Positions 32,672 through 41,200 of a DNA stretch of 56,407 bases are shown piece by piece. The position numbers were made by a program, and so were the translations under genes. How positions within the stretch are numbered: position 1 is the stretch's first letter; every line of letters begins with the position of its first letter. This DNA comes from a virus. The notes under the pieces were generated by a model. That model worked only from the letters and a program-made list of their open reading frames with translations. It had not been told where the DNA came from and did no database searches. Location: positions 1 through 56,407 of the IMG/VR virus record IMGVR_UViG_3300046001_003061; one strand, written 5' to 3'.

Positions 32672-33438
32672 ACTGTGTCCACCAATTGATCAAACTTTTC
32701 ACTAAGCAAATAATCTTTATCCATTACGTGTATGTTTTGCAGGGCAATGACATGTGCAGAATTTTCTTCGCGTATAATCATCTTTTCGCCTGTTATTTCA
32801 ATGTTTTTAATTAGTTTATCCAAGGTTAACATGGTAAAAGGTATACTTTGTGTAGTGTTAGTAGTGTACCCATTAATAATGTTGTTGGCAATGGCAAACG
32901 CATAATCATTGCGGAAATTACGTTCTCTTAAGTGATATAGTTTTTGATAGTAAGCATAGTTACGTTCGATACGACCAACTAGATCAAATAACATTTGTGT
33001 TTTATCTGTACGCTTAAATGTTATAGCAGTGGCCCATACATAATCTAAACTTAACTGACCCATGTTGCCCGACATTGACTGTTGAGGGCTTTGGTTGTAG
33101 TGCATTAACTTATAATCGACAGTGGTTTCGAGTATGGTTAATAAACTTGTATCTAACTGTAGGTAGTCACTGTCAAGTAAGATAGTTTCATCATAGGGAC
33201 TAAGTTCGTACGCACGATATCTGCCACCGTTCTTCCATTCTGTGCCGCCAGCATGGCCGGTGCGATAGTTACTTAAACTAGGTACGCCCGGATCTGTGAT
33301 AATGGTAGTAGGTAAGTTTAGAGTATGTTTAATTAAACGTGCGGCCTGCTCAGCGATTCGAACATAATCGACTGTGGCAGTGTTAACAGCAAATAATACA
33401 ACACCTTTAGACTTTGCGGGCACGTCGGATTTCGTCAT
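32662..33438 (-). CDS. Glycosyltransferase-like protein, GT8-like fold, with DSD motif
   Basis: 258 residues. VVLFAVNTATVDYVRIAEQAARLIKHTLNLPTTIITD and YRAYELSPYDETILLDSDYLQ, with D89-S90-D91, give a likely metal/nucleotide-sugar site. YVWATAITFKRTDKTQMLFD follows. The fold order matches the 285-residue neighbour, so the two form a tandem pair. The start is uncertain because the first 32 bases overlap the upstream gene and no strong ribosome site is visible. Glycosyl transfer is inferred from the fold pattern. Confidence 0.68.
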   Translation of the reverse strand: MTKSDVPAKSKGVVLFAVNTATVDYVRIAEQAARLIKHTLNLPTTIITDPGVPSLSNYRTGHAGGTEWKNGGRYRAYELSPYDETILLDSDYLQLDTSLLTILETTVDYKLMHYNQSPQQSMSGNMGQLSLDYVWATAITFKRTDKTQMLFDLVGRIERNYAYYQKLYHLRERNFRNDYAFAIANNIINGYTTNTTQSIPFTMLTLDKLIKNIEITGEKMIIREENSAHVIALQNIHVMDKDYLLSEKFDQLVDTVCA

Positions 33439-33724
33439 ATTGAATATGCCATTCGTTCATAACTTGTTGATAGTGTTGCCGACACAATTCTAAAAATGCT
33501 AGTCGTTGTATTTCTATAGGATTTTCGTAGGTATCTTCAAGATATAAAGTATCAGCAGTCCAAGTTGATAGGAATGCTATAAGTTCCGGTGTTACTTTAA
33601 AGAGTCCATTGTTATACGGAACATGTAAATCCGTTTGTATTTTTTCTTTAAGTATGCGTTTGTTGGTTTGATAATCCGTTGCTTGTTTAATTTGAGCAAC
33701 TAGTTGAGTAATTTCTGTTGTCAT
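33407..33724 (-). CDS. Small phage protein, first gene of the operon
   Basis: 105 residues from ATG 33724. A longer frame from 33757 would begin with TTG inside the terminator hairpin and is rejected. The protein is helical (EITQLVAQIKQATDYQTNKRILKEKIQTDLHVPYNNGLFKVTPELIAFLS), with a charged C-terminus ending in RRARKV. Similar proteins occur in aquatic T4-like phages, from memory, without a function. It is the first gene after the sigma70-type promoter at 33772-33800, about 40 bases downstream, and overlaps the next gene by 32 bases. Confidence 0.72.
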   Translation of the reverse strand: MTTEITQLVAQIKQATDYQTNKRILKEKIQTDLHVPYNNGLFKVTPELIAFLSTWTADTLYLEDTYENPIEIQRLAFLELCRQHYQQVMNEWHIQYDEIRRARKV

Positions 33725-33739
33725 AATAGTAATTAGCCA

Positions 33740-33771
33740 TAAAAATAGGTAAGTCAAAATAACTTACCTAT
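33740..33771 (-). terminator. Rho-independent terminator after the structural genes
   Basis: Minus-strand RNA from the structural genes meets a perfect ten-pair stem ATAGGTAAGT/ACTTACCTAT with a seven-base loop, followed by TTTTTA. The stem has only four GC pairs, so strength is moderate. It lies between the late structural block and the glycan operon and begins directly after the -10 box of the operon promoter. Confidence 0.78.
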
Positions 33772-33800
33772 AGTATAAGACATTTGTATTAAGTTGTCAA
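33772..33800 (-). promoter_or_regulatory. Sigma70-type promoter for the minus-strand glycan/radical SAM operon
   Basis: On the minus strand TTGACA (33800-33795), a 17-base spacer and TATACT (33777-33772). The -35 is a perfect match and the -10 differs from consensus at one position. The predicted start site falls inside the first arm of the terminator hairpin, so its own transcript would lose part of the stem while read-through RNA keeps all of it. It begins right after the stop of the gene at 33801. Confidence 0.82.
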
Positions 33801-34742
33801 CTATGAAATGGTTGGTGTACCCCATGAGTTAGTTGTTAAGTATGTTGATTCTGGGAATACAATATCAACTGCCATTCTGTAGGTTAAACTTAATGTATCA
33901 TCCCAAGTTTTGTCAGCAACAGTGAACACAGTGCGGAAAACTACGTTTAATCCGTTTGAGCCGTTAGTAGTGTCACTACTGCTTGTATACACTTGTAAAT
34001 ACCCAGTGCTTGCTGTGTAACTTGCTGTGGTATCAGTTACTTGCACTATAGTAGCCGGTGTGTTAAGTACGTTAGTTCTATAACCAAGTGCTGTATTGTT
34101 GGTATTTAAGGTAATACCAGACCCAGTGCGACCAGTGTTTGTAGTATTTTTAAATCCAACGCCGCCCAAACCAGTTACTAGTCTAGCAAAACTGTTTTCT
34201 GCTCCACTATCAGCTGAGTTAACTGTACTTAATCTTAAATTTAATTGTCCACCTGCATTAAAGAAATAACGTGCTGCATCCGCACTAGCAAAAGTTACCA
34301 CACGATTCACTGTATAACTACTTAAACCAGTTGTACTAGATACAGTTGCATCAAAGTTAGCACCAGTAGTTGTAGCACCTTGCGCACTGTATAAAGCCGC
34401 ATTTGTATTAATTGTTGTCACCGCAGTTGCTACGTTGGCAAAATATGTAATAGTCTGTCCAGCAGTATAGTTACCACTTAATTGTGCACCTGCACCACTT
34501 TGATGTCCCAATGCGCCATTAAGTAGTGTTAGTAATCCACTCCATTGTGTGGCTGTTACTGTTCCAGCGGCAGAGACTGTATTGATTGCACTAATAGTCT
34601 GTCCGTATCCTGTGGCACCTGTGCCTACACCCATAACATACGCAATGTTTTTAGTAACATTGGTATAGGTACCTTGAGTGCCGCCCCATGCTAGATAGTT
34701 ATAGTCTGTAGCTTGTATTAAGCCAGCCGATGCGTATGCCAT
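33801..34742 (-). CDS. Virion structural protein, probably tail-associated
   Basis: 313 residues, low-charge and rich in Thr, Ser, Ala, Gly and Asn, with MAYASAGLIQATDYNYLAWGGTQ at the start and a beta-rich body (SFARLVTGLGGVGFKN, GYLQVYTSSSDTT, FRTVFTVADKTWDDTLSLTYRMAVDI). This composition and the N-terminal GLIQATDYN pattern are familiar from structural proteins of T4-like marine phages. The ribosome site AAGGAAATA lies at a normal distance. Two late-promoter-like motifs lie upstream. It is the last structural gene before the terminator at 33740. The exact position in the virion is unknown. Confidence 0.72.
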   Translation of the reverse strand: MAYASAGLIQATDYNYLAWGGTQGTYTNVTKNIAYVMGVGTGATGYGQTISAINTVSAAGTVTATQWSGLLTLLNGALGHQSGAGAQLSGNYTAGQTITYFANVATAVTTINTNAALYSAQGATTTGANFDATVSSTTGLSSYTVNRVVTFASADAARYFFNAGGQLNLRLSTVNSADSGAENSFARLVTGLGGVGFKNTTNTGRTGSGITLNTNNTALGYRTNVLNTPATIVQVTDTTASYTASTGYLQVYTSSSDTTNGSNGLNVVFRTVFTVADKTWDDTLSLTYRMAVDIVFPESTYLTTNSWGTPTIS

Positions 34743-34772
34743 TCTTATTTCCTTAACTGTTTACACTTTATG

Positions 34773-34807
34773 TATTTATTATAATATATTATTAAAAAAT
34801 ATTTATA
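34773..34807 (-). promoter_or_regulatory. T4-like late promoter motifs (two)
   Basis: On the minus strand TATAAATA at 34807-34800 is an exact match to the T4 late -10 consensus, and AATAAATA at 34780-34773, followed by CA, is a near match. They lie 57 and 30 bases upstream of the ATG at 34742, in a gap too AT-rich to judge more. Late expression by a phage sigma factor is inferred; that factor is not in this window. Confidence 0.6.
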
Positions 34808-34809
34808 TA

Positions 34810-36075
34810 CTAATTTAATGCTACCCACGCAGAACCGGTATATCCATAAAATGTTGTGCCAGCAGTTACAAATACTTGCATGCCTGCTGTAGGTGAAGTT
34901 ATTGCTGCATCACGTGCAACAGTTGTTGCATATACAGCATTTTTTACGTAGCCGCTGGCAGTTACGTTGGTTGCCGTTACATTTCCTGTTAAATTACCTG
35001 TTACATTACCTGTTAAATTACCTGTTACATTACCTGTTAATGTAGTAACATACATGTTAGCAAATTTAGTGCCACTTGCACCAATATTAATTGTATTAGT
35101 TGCGTTTGGTAATATATGGTTTGATGCAATAGTAATGCCTTGACTTAATGTATAGCCAGTTGTAGTTAAATTACCAGTAACACTTGCTGTACCTTGTGCA
35201 ACTAAACTGCCAGGTAAGGTAACTGCGGCCGTTGTACCGTTAATGCCGATGGCTTTGGTATTTACACCACCTTTATTAACCCATAAATTCAAATCACCAT
35301 TATTTGTTACATTAGTTAAACTAACAGTACCACTAAGAGTGCGAACTTCTAAATCACTACTTACATTCAATCCTGCGGCTACGGTTAAATTCCCAGTAGC
35401 TGTGGCATCAATATCACTGCGTAAGTATGATGAAACACCATTAAGTGTCAGAGCACTACTAGCATTACCGGTAAATTGTACTCCAGTCAATGAAGTTGAA
35501 CTAATTAGATTTAATCCTGGTTTAAGGGTAGTGAATCCAGTAATTGATGTTTGGGGTGTAAATTCACTATCTTTACTCAATACAGCAATCACAGTGTTTG
35601 AAATATAAAATTTAACAACCACATGGCTAATCGAACTGCTGTCTAAGATTGTTTCAACTAGTGCGCCCGATGTTCCTACTGCCGATGTATATGCTGGTCC
35701 GATGGCTACCCATTCTATTCCGCTCCATACCTTGAGTTGTGAAACAATAGTGTCCCACCATAAATCGCCAACATAGTTATCCACTGGAGTTGTAGAACTA
35801 CTTGTACTTGCTGTAAGTGCTTTCCACAAAGAATTTCTACGTAATTTAATTATTTTATTAGTAGAATCATACCATAGTTGACCATCAAGACTGTATGACG
35901 GCTCGGATGTGTTTGCAAAATTTTCAAGTAACTTAACATAATTTTCATTAAGGAACAACCCGTATCCGGCATAGTTTTTACCGATTAAAGTTAAACTAGT
36001 AACGGTATTATTAATCGTACCATCCGTAATACGTGTAAGTGTTGCGCCGGCTGTTGTGGTTACTGTATATGACAT
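34810..36075 (-). CDS. Tail-fibre-like structural protein 1
   Basis: 421 residues. The N-terminal domain (about 1-135) has TSLTLIGKNYAGYGLFLNENYVKLLENFA, LDGQLWYDSTNKIIKL and GDLWWDTIVSQLKVW, a pattern shared with the next gene. The middle is a beta-rich region, and residues about 340-370 hold short GN(V/L)T repeats. The C-terminus VARDAAITSPTAGMQVFVT, GYTGSAWVALN is typical of fibre tips. Receptor contact or a fibre subunit is inferred. The ribosome site is weak (TAGGTAAAG) and a late-type motif lies 20 bases upstream. Confidence 0.75.
   Translation of the reverse strand: MSYTVTTTAGATLTRITDGTINNTVTSLTLIGKNYAGYGLFLNENYVKLLENFANTSEPSYSLDGQLWYDSTNKIIKLRRNSLWKALTASTSSSTTPVDNYVGDLWWDTIVSQLKVWSGIEWVAIGPAYTSAVGTSGALVETILDSSSISHVVVKFYISNTVIAVLSKDSEFTPQTSITGFTTLKPGLNLISSTSLTGVQFTGNASSALTLNGVSSYLRSDIDATATGNLTVAAGLNVSSDLEVRTLSGTVSLTNVTNNGDLNLWVNKGGVNTKAIGINGTTAAVTLPGSLVAQGTASVTGNLTTTGYTLSQGITIASNHILPNATNTINIGASGTKFANMYVTTLTGNVTGNLTGNVTGNLTGNVTATNVTASGYVKNAVYATTVARDAAITSPTAGMQVFVTAGTTFYGYTGSAWVALN
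34985..35040 (-). repeat. 12-base tandem repeat in tail-fibre gene
   Basis: Plus-strand units CCTGTTAAATTA and CCTGTTACATTA alternate 4.7 times. Each unit codes four residues, giving alternating TGNL and TGNV steps. Twelve bases keep the reading frame, so slippage would lengthen or shorten the fibre without breaking it. Confidence 0.85.
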
Positions 36076-36095
36076 TATCTTTACCTATTATGTAT

Positions 36096-36103
36096 TATTT
36101 ATC
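36096..36103 (-). promoter_or_regulatory. T4-like late promoter motif
   Basis: GATAAATA read on the minus strand, with AATACATAATAGG following. It lies 20 bases upstream of the ATG at 36075 and matches seven of eight positions of TATAAATA. Confidence 0.5.
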
Positions 36104-36107
36104 TGTT

Positions 36108-37475
36108 CTAAGCTGTGTATTGGAACCAAAAATCGCCATCGTGTGATCCAGTGTCATTGACTCCGAGCTCAGGTGCATCTGTACTAACAAATTTAGCACT
36201 GCCGTCCCACCATGCTCCGGCTGTTCTTACATATTGTGTAGTTGCAACTGCAGCATTACCTGTACTGGTATATGTCTGTGCCTGCGTTGCTGCTGTTGCA
36301 CCCGCGAGTAAATTTACACCACTTGCACTAGCAGTCATTACACTAGTGCCATCTATTGCTAAATTTGCACTACCTGTTCCACTATCAATAATTTCTAAGA
36401 AACTATTAGCTTGATATATTTTATTTTTTAAGAAACCAGAATTATTAACGACAAATTCTGTAGTAGCAATCGCAGTATTTGCTGTTGATGCTGGCATAGT
36501 AATTGCAGTTGATACTCCTGTTAAAGTTGCATCAACAAAACTACTGTCAACGTAATTTTTTGTAGCAACACCCAATGTTGTAGTTGGGTCAGCAGCCACT
36601 TCAACGACTCCGGTTGCACCATTAACTGTTAGATACGTTGTACTGTTTGTAACTAGATTAATATCACCGTCGGAATTATTTGTTATCGATGCATCTACAC
36701 CAGATACAGATAATGTTAAATCTAATCCTGCACCAATAGTAATGCCACTATCATTTACAATACGTAGATTACCAGTAGTACTATTGTTAATATCTGTACG
36801 GAAATAGTTACTAGCAATAACACCACCTAAGTAACTAGCATTATTAGCAGTACCCCAAAGTGTTTGAGTACTACGTAAATTGTGTCCAGTTTTAATAGAG
36901 GTAAAGCCAGTAATCGCAGTTCCTGGAGTAAATTCACTATCTTGGCTGATAATTGCTGTGCGGGTGCCATCTATGTATAATGATACAACATTATGAATTG
37001 CAGAACCAGTGTCTGTAATTTGTTCCCACAATGCACCACTCTTGCCGTTTACTTTGCTCCATACTGGGCCAACTAATTTCCAGCCATCGACATCATACGG
37101 AGTTGTGCCATCATATACGTATAGTTGTTCAGCATAGGTATCCCACCATATGTCGCCTGCGACTACTGTCGATGGTGCACCAACTATATCACTATTCTGC
37201 GCAGTGGCACTACTGATAATTTTAAAATATGTACCAGTGTATACTTTTAATAATTTAGCCGATGTGTCCCACCACAATTGCCCACTTAATGGATTGCTTG
37301 GTTCAATGTCATAGGCAAAATTTTCAAGTAATGATACTAGGTTATCAGTCATTATCTGACCGTAGTTACTGTAGTTACGACCAACTAATGTTAAACTAGT
37401 CTGCGCAGTATCTACAGTACCATCTAGGATAGTACCAAGTGTTGTTCCGTTTGTTTTTCTTATTATATACGCCAT
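36108..37475 (-). CDS. Tail-fibre-like structural protein 2
   Basis: 455 residues, clearly paralogous to the 421-residue protein in its first 170 residues: TSLTLVGRNYSNYGQIMTDNLVSLLENFA, LSGQLWWDTSAKLLKVY, GDIWWDTYAEQLYVYD and ITGFTSIKTGHNL. The C-terminal half is different, with ATTEFVVNNSGFLKNKIYQ and a second TTQYVRTAG copy, and ends GDFWFQYTA. Divergent ends on a shared base fit two fibre types with separate binding targets. AGGATAATAAA precedes the start; the upstream gap is only 13 bases, so it is probably transcribed with its neighbour. Confidence 0.75.
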   Translation of the reverse strand: MAYIIRKTNGTTLGTILDGTVDTAQTSLTLVGRNYSNYGQIMTDNLVSLLENFAYDIEPSNPLSGQLWWDTSAKLLKVYTGTYFKIISSATAQNSDIVGAPSTVVAGDIWWDTYAEQLYVYDGTTPYDVDGWKLVGPVWSKVNGKSGALWEQITDTGSAIHNVVSLYIDGTRTAIISQDSEFTPGTAITGFTSIKTGHNLRSTQTLWGTANNASYLGGVIASNYFRTDINNSTTGNLRIVNDSGITIGAGLDLTLSVSGVDASITNNSDGDINLVTNSTTYLTVNGATGVVEVAADPTTTLGVATKNYVDSSFVDATLTGVSTAITMPASTANTAIATTEFVVNNSGFLKNKIYQANSFLEIIDSGTGSANLAIDGTSVMTASASGVNLLAGATAATQAQTYTSTGNAAVATTQYVRTAGAWWDGSAKFVSTDAPELGVNDTGSHDGDFWFQYTA

Positions 37476-37488
37476 TTTATTATCCTAG

Positions 37489-38163
37489 TTATGCAGTAGT
37501 ACTTAAATTAGTCAGTGTTTGTATGCGCACCGTGTAATCAATTTGAATCAATCTGTTTAAGGATTTTTGCACCGGACTAAAAATCACGTGTGTCAATAGT
37601 TTACCAAGTCCTTCACCCGACGATGTAAATCCTTTTAGGCCCAGTTCGTCAAAGACAAATTGACCGTTCAAGTCTTGACTGTTGTCAAACACAGCTTGAC
37701 CGCTAGGCTCGCCGTAGTCTAATAAACAACTTACAATAATGTCACTATAGATCTGTCCAGGAGTGTGTATAATTACCATTTTATTACGCAATGGGTCACC
37801 GTTGGCAGCATTTGTGTCATCGATAATCTTAAAATATTGTGGACTATACAAGTCAGCATTTTGTACGTTGGTGTTTGTAGGCAAGTATGTAATAACACCA
37901 GTGGGGTCAACTGTAGTACCGCCATTACCAAAATGCATTTCAGTAATAAATTGTGTGCCTTTATTACTTAAACTTTGTGCAATTGCTTCACTCATATTTT
38001 CATAATGAATAGCGTTGCGTTTGTTTACGTACACTTCATTAGTCTCAGGATCAAATATCTTAATATGACCTTGAAGGTGTATACCACCACGCTCATCAGG
38101 TTGTTTAGCTGGTGCAGTAGTTGTTTGTGTTTTCATTGTTAAATCTTGCATTTTTTTATCCAT
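37489..38163 (-). CDS. Virion structural protein of unknown position
   Basis: 224 residues if started at 38163. ATGs at 38151 and 38136 are also possible, and a late-type motif ends only five bases before the first ATG, so a later start is quite likely. The body has GGIHLQGHIKIFDPETNEVYVNKRNAIHYENMSEAIAQSL and FGNGGTTVDPTGVITY, then a beta-rich C-terminus. I recall this type from tail regions of marine T4-like phages. No enzymatic motif is seen. It sits between the giant baseplate protein and the fibres, suggesting a connector role. Confidence 0.68.
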   Translation of the reverse strand: MDKKMQDLTMKTQTTTAPAKQPDERGGIHLQGHIKIFDPETNEVYVNKRNAIHYENMSEAIAQSLSNKGTQFITEMHFGNGGTTVDPTGVITYLPTNTNVQNADLYSPQYFKIIDDTNAANGDPLRNKMVIIHTPGQIYSDIIVSCLLDYGEPSGQAVFDNSQDLNGQFVFDELGLKGFTSSGEGLGKLLTHVIFSPVQKSLNRLIQIDYTVRIQTLTNLSTTA

Positions 38164-38168
38164 ATACT

Positions 38169-38176
38169 TATTTATT
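38169..38176 (-). promoter_or_regulatory. T4-like late promoter motif
   Basis: AATAAATA on the minus strand, five bases before ATG 38163. If used, transcription would start at or after that ATG, so translation would begin leaderless or at 38151/38136. Confidence 0.45.
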
Positions 38177-38212
38177 TCAATCCTACTAACAGTTATTGTA
38201 TTTACCGTATAC

Positions 38213-41200
38213 TTAAGGTGCGATTAATGTTGCTGTGCTAGCTTTTAAGAATGTCACTTGCTCAGTTGTTGCTCCATTAAATCCTGTCCCATCTGTTGCT
38301 ACTCCGCTACCTAAATTATACCATACGTTGGTTGTATGCAATGATATATTAGCTACAATAGTTACGTTACCGTTGCTATCAACAAATGGGTTGCCAGCAT
38401 CGTTTCTACCAACCGGCACAATACTTAATGGATACACATTACCTGTGCTTGTTCCATTTATTATTATCGCTGAACTAAGTGATACATTGCTAGTTATTGT
38501 AGTTGGATAGATTGCAACATTAGATCCATTAATTGCAATATTACTACCAGCTTTACCAGTAGTTAATGTTGTAATTCCATAGTAACTTAATGAAATGTTG
38601 CTAACATTAGCACCGCTTGTTAATACTGTTAAATTAGCACCAGTCGATGATTGTGTTATATAATCACCAGCAGTTACAGTAACATTTCCACTTAGAGCTA
38701 CATCATTATTTTGATATGTTAGACTATTTGTATTATTGCGTATAACCAACAACACTCTTGCAACTGAATCAATACCAGCTACTGTCATCGACGCACCAGA
38801 TACAGATTGTGTTATTACATCACCAACATTGGCACTTACGTTACCAGTTAATGAAAGATAGTACGAACGAGTTGTTGTTACCGTATATGGTGTAATTGTG
38901 CTAAGTGAAATATTAGAAACTACATTTGGCACAAGTTGATCAATGCTACCATCAGTTATAAGTGTTCCAGCAGTGTAAAGTGCTGGTGTACCTGTACCTT
39001 GTGTGCCTCGACGTATTTGCCCAAGTGTATTTGTTAATAGATTACGTGTGTAATAAGTTATACGTTCACCATTAATAAATATCACGCCAGGGATAGCAAT
39101 TTGTCCTAATCCTACTGTGTCGATAAATGGTGCAGTTAACTTACTTGCATCTGCCACAACAATTGTAGTGTCGGTTATTGCTAAATTAGAAGCAAGTGTT
39201 GTTGCATGTGCATCAGCAATACGTAAATAACTTTCTTCACGCATCATATTACTAAACATTCTATAGGCAATTACATCAACATTACCGTTAATTTTAGTAT
39301 AGACCTGCATGTCTAGTGTGTCAAATACAATACCAGGAACCATTTCTTCTGGAGCATGTGAACTGTATGCATCAACATACGCACCACCGACAACATCGAT
39401 ATCTTCAGCACGTGTACCAAGAGCTAAATCGGTATAGTTACTCTGTATAATTGTGTCAACAGCAGCATCATCTAGCATAGGCAAGCCGTCAACATCGTAT
39501 TGAATATTATCAAACAAGCCGTTATCAAATGGTGTTGCTCCATCAAATTCCGGAGCTTGATTAAATTCGATTCCTTGTACTTGTACCCCCGGATAATCAA
39601 TGCCGCGTAGTAATTGCCCCATATTTCTATAAGATGCAATTAGAACATTGCCCTGAGTTTGTGTTTGGGGGCGTTCTAATTTTAATGCTGTCAGATTAGT
39701 TGCCTGTGGGTAAACGCTAGTAGTTGTGATTGTTGAATTATCAACAATACTAATAACATCGGTTAAATTAAACTCATGCTCAGTTAAGTATGCGCCTACA
39801 CGATATGCATTGGTTATATTTCCAAATATTGCAGGCAGAGTTGTGAGGATCTGTACATTAGCTGTTACAAATACATTTGCCCAATATGATGTAGCAACAT
39901 TGCTAGTAACATTATATATGTTTGATACCCTGGTTTGAGTTAAATAATCACCGACGTTGGCAGAGATATTACCACTTAATAATAATATTCCAGATACTGC
40001 TTCAGTGATTATTGTTGCATTAGCAGAATTACTGCTAATAGTCATATTTTTATGCAATCCAGGAGTGGCTGTTACAAATAATACATTGGAGTTTGTGACA
40101 GAGGCCGCGATTGTAATATCTTTATTAATCGTTTCGATTGCAGGCATGGCAGCAGTTGGTTCGTAGTATCCTACAATACGATCATTTGCATTGGTAAAAT
40201 TAGCCGAACTGTATCGTGTATAATCCTCAGTGTGTACAAACGTAGATCCCGATGTTATGTTTGCATTTACTATAAATGCATGACGAACAGCACCGGCCAG
40301 TGAACCCACATGAGTTACAATATCACCAGCAGTATAAGCAGTGTTAGCGGCCCATTCCTGCACAGAACTAGTGTAACTAACTCTATCAAATTTTAATGTT
40401 GTATTAACACTTCTAACTTGTTTGTTTTTAAGTATTGCATACGCAGTTGCAGGTATAGTGCATCCACCATTAATAATCACGGTCGGTGTTATATAATATC
40501 CACTGCCAGATGTTAAAAGTTCAATGCTAGTTACTGCGCCTGAGTCAAAATCAATAATTGCACGGGCAGTTGCGCCTGTGGCTGCAAGTCCACCATCGAC
40601 AATAGTAACTATCGGTTCTGATGTGTAGCCACTTCCACCGTATTCTACTACGATACTTTCAACACGATGATTTCTATTTGCATACCATTGATTGTATGTG
40701 TCAGTTTGCCATAGAGCCTCGTCTTTGATTACATCTTCACCACTAGGGCTACGGAATATTTTAGTATCCGTATCGTAATATGGAGATAGATCGAAGTCAG
40801 TTACACTGCCTGCAAATTCATCAGTACTGTCATAGTTAATAGAGTATTCACGTATTTTAGTTGAATACGGTTTAACCTCAGTAATATAACTTTCATAATA
40901 CGTTTGATTATCTTTAATATAATTAGGATATTGTAATAGTGAACGCAATTTATGCGATACACTAATAAAACTAGTTTTAAATATCCAGTCAACATATTTT
41001 TGTTCATTGAATAGATAGTTAATCATTACAAAGAATAATTTATTAAATTCTGTGTCTAACTCGCCAACAAAAATATCATCTTTAAGTGCAGTAATTATAT
41101 AACGAATTTCAGTAGTTGGGGTTTTATTGTTAACAAAATTACCATTTGATGTTTTTAATTGAATAGTTCCGTCTTGTATACCGACTACATCAAATTGATT

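Noticed and set aside
33725-33757. N-terminal extension of the 105-residue gene to 33757
   Set aside because: It would start with TTG inside the terminator hairpin and adds a hydrophobic stretch absent from the rest of the protein; ATG 33724 is simpler.
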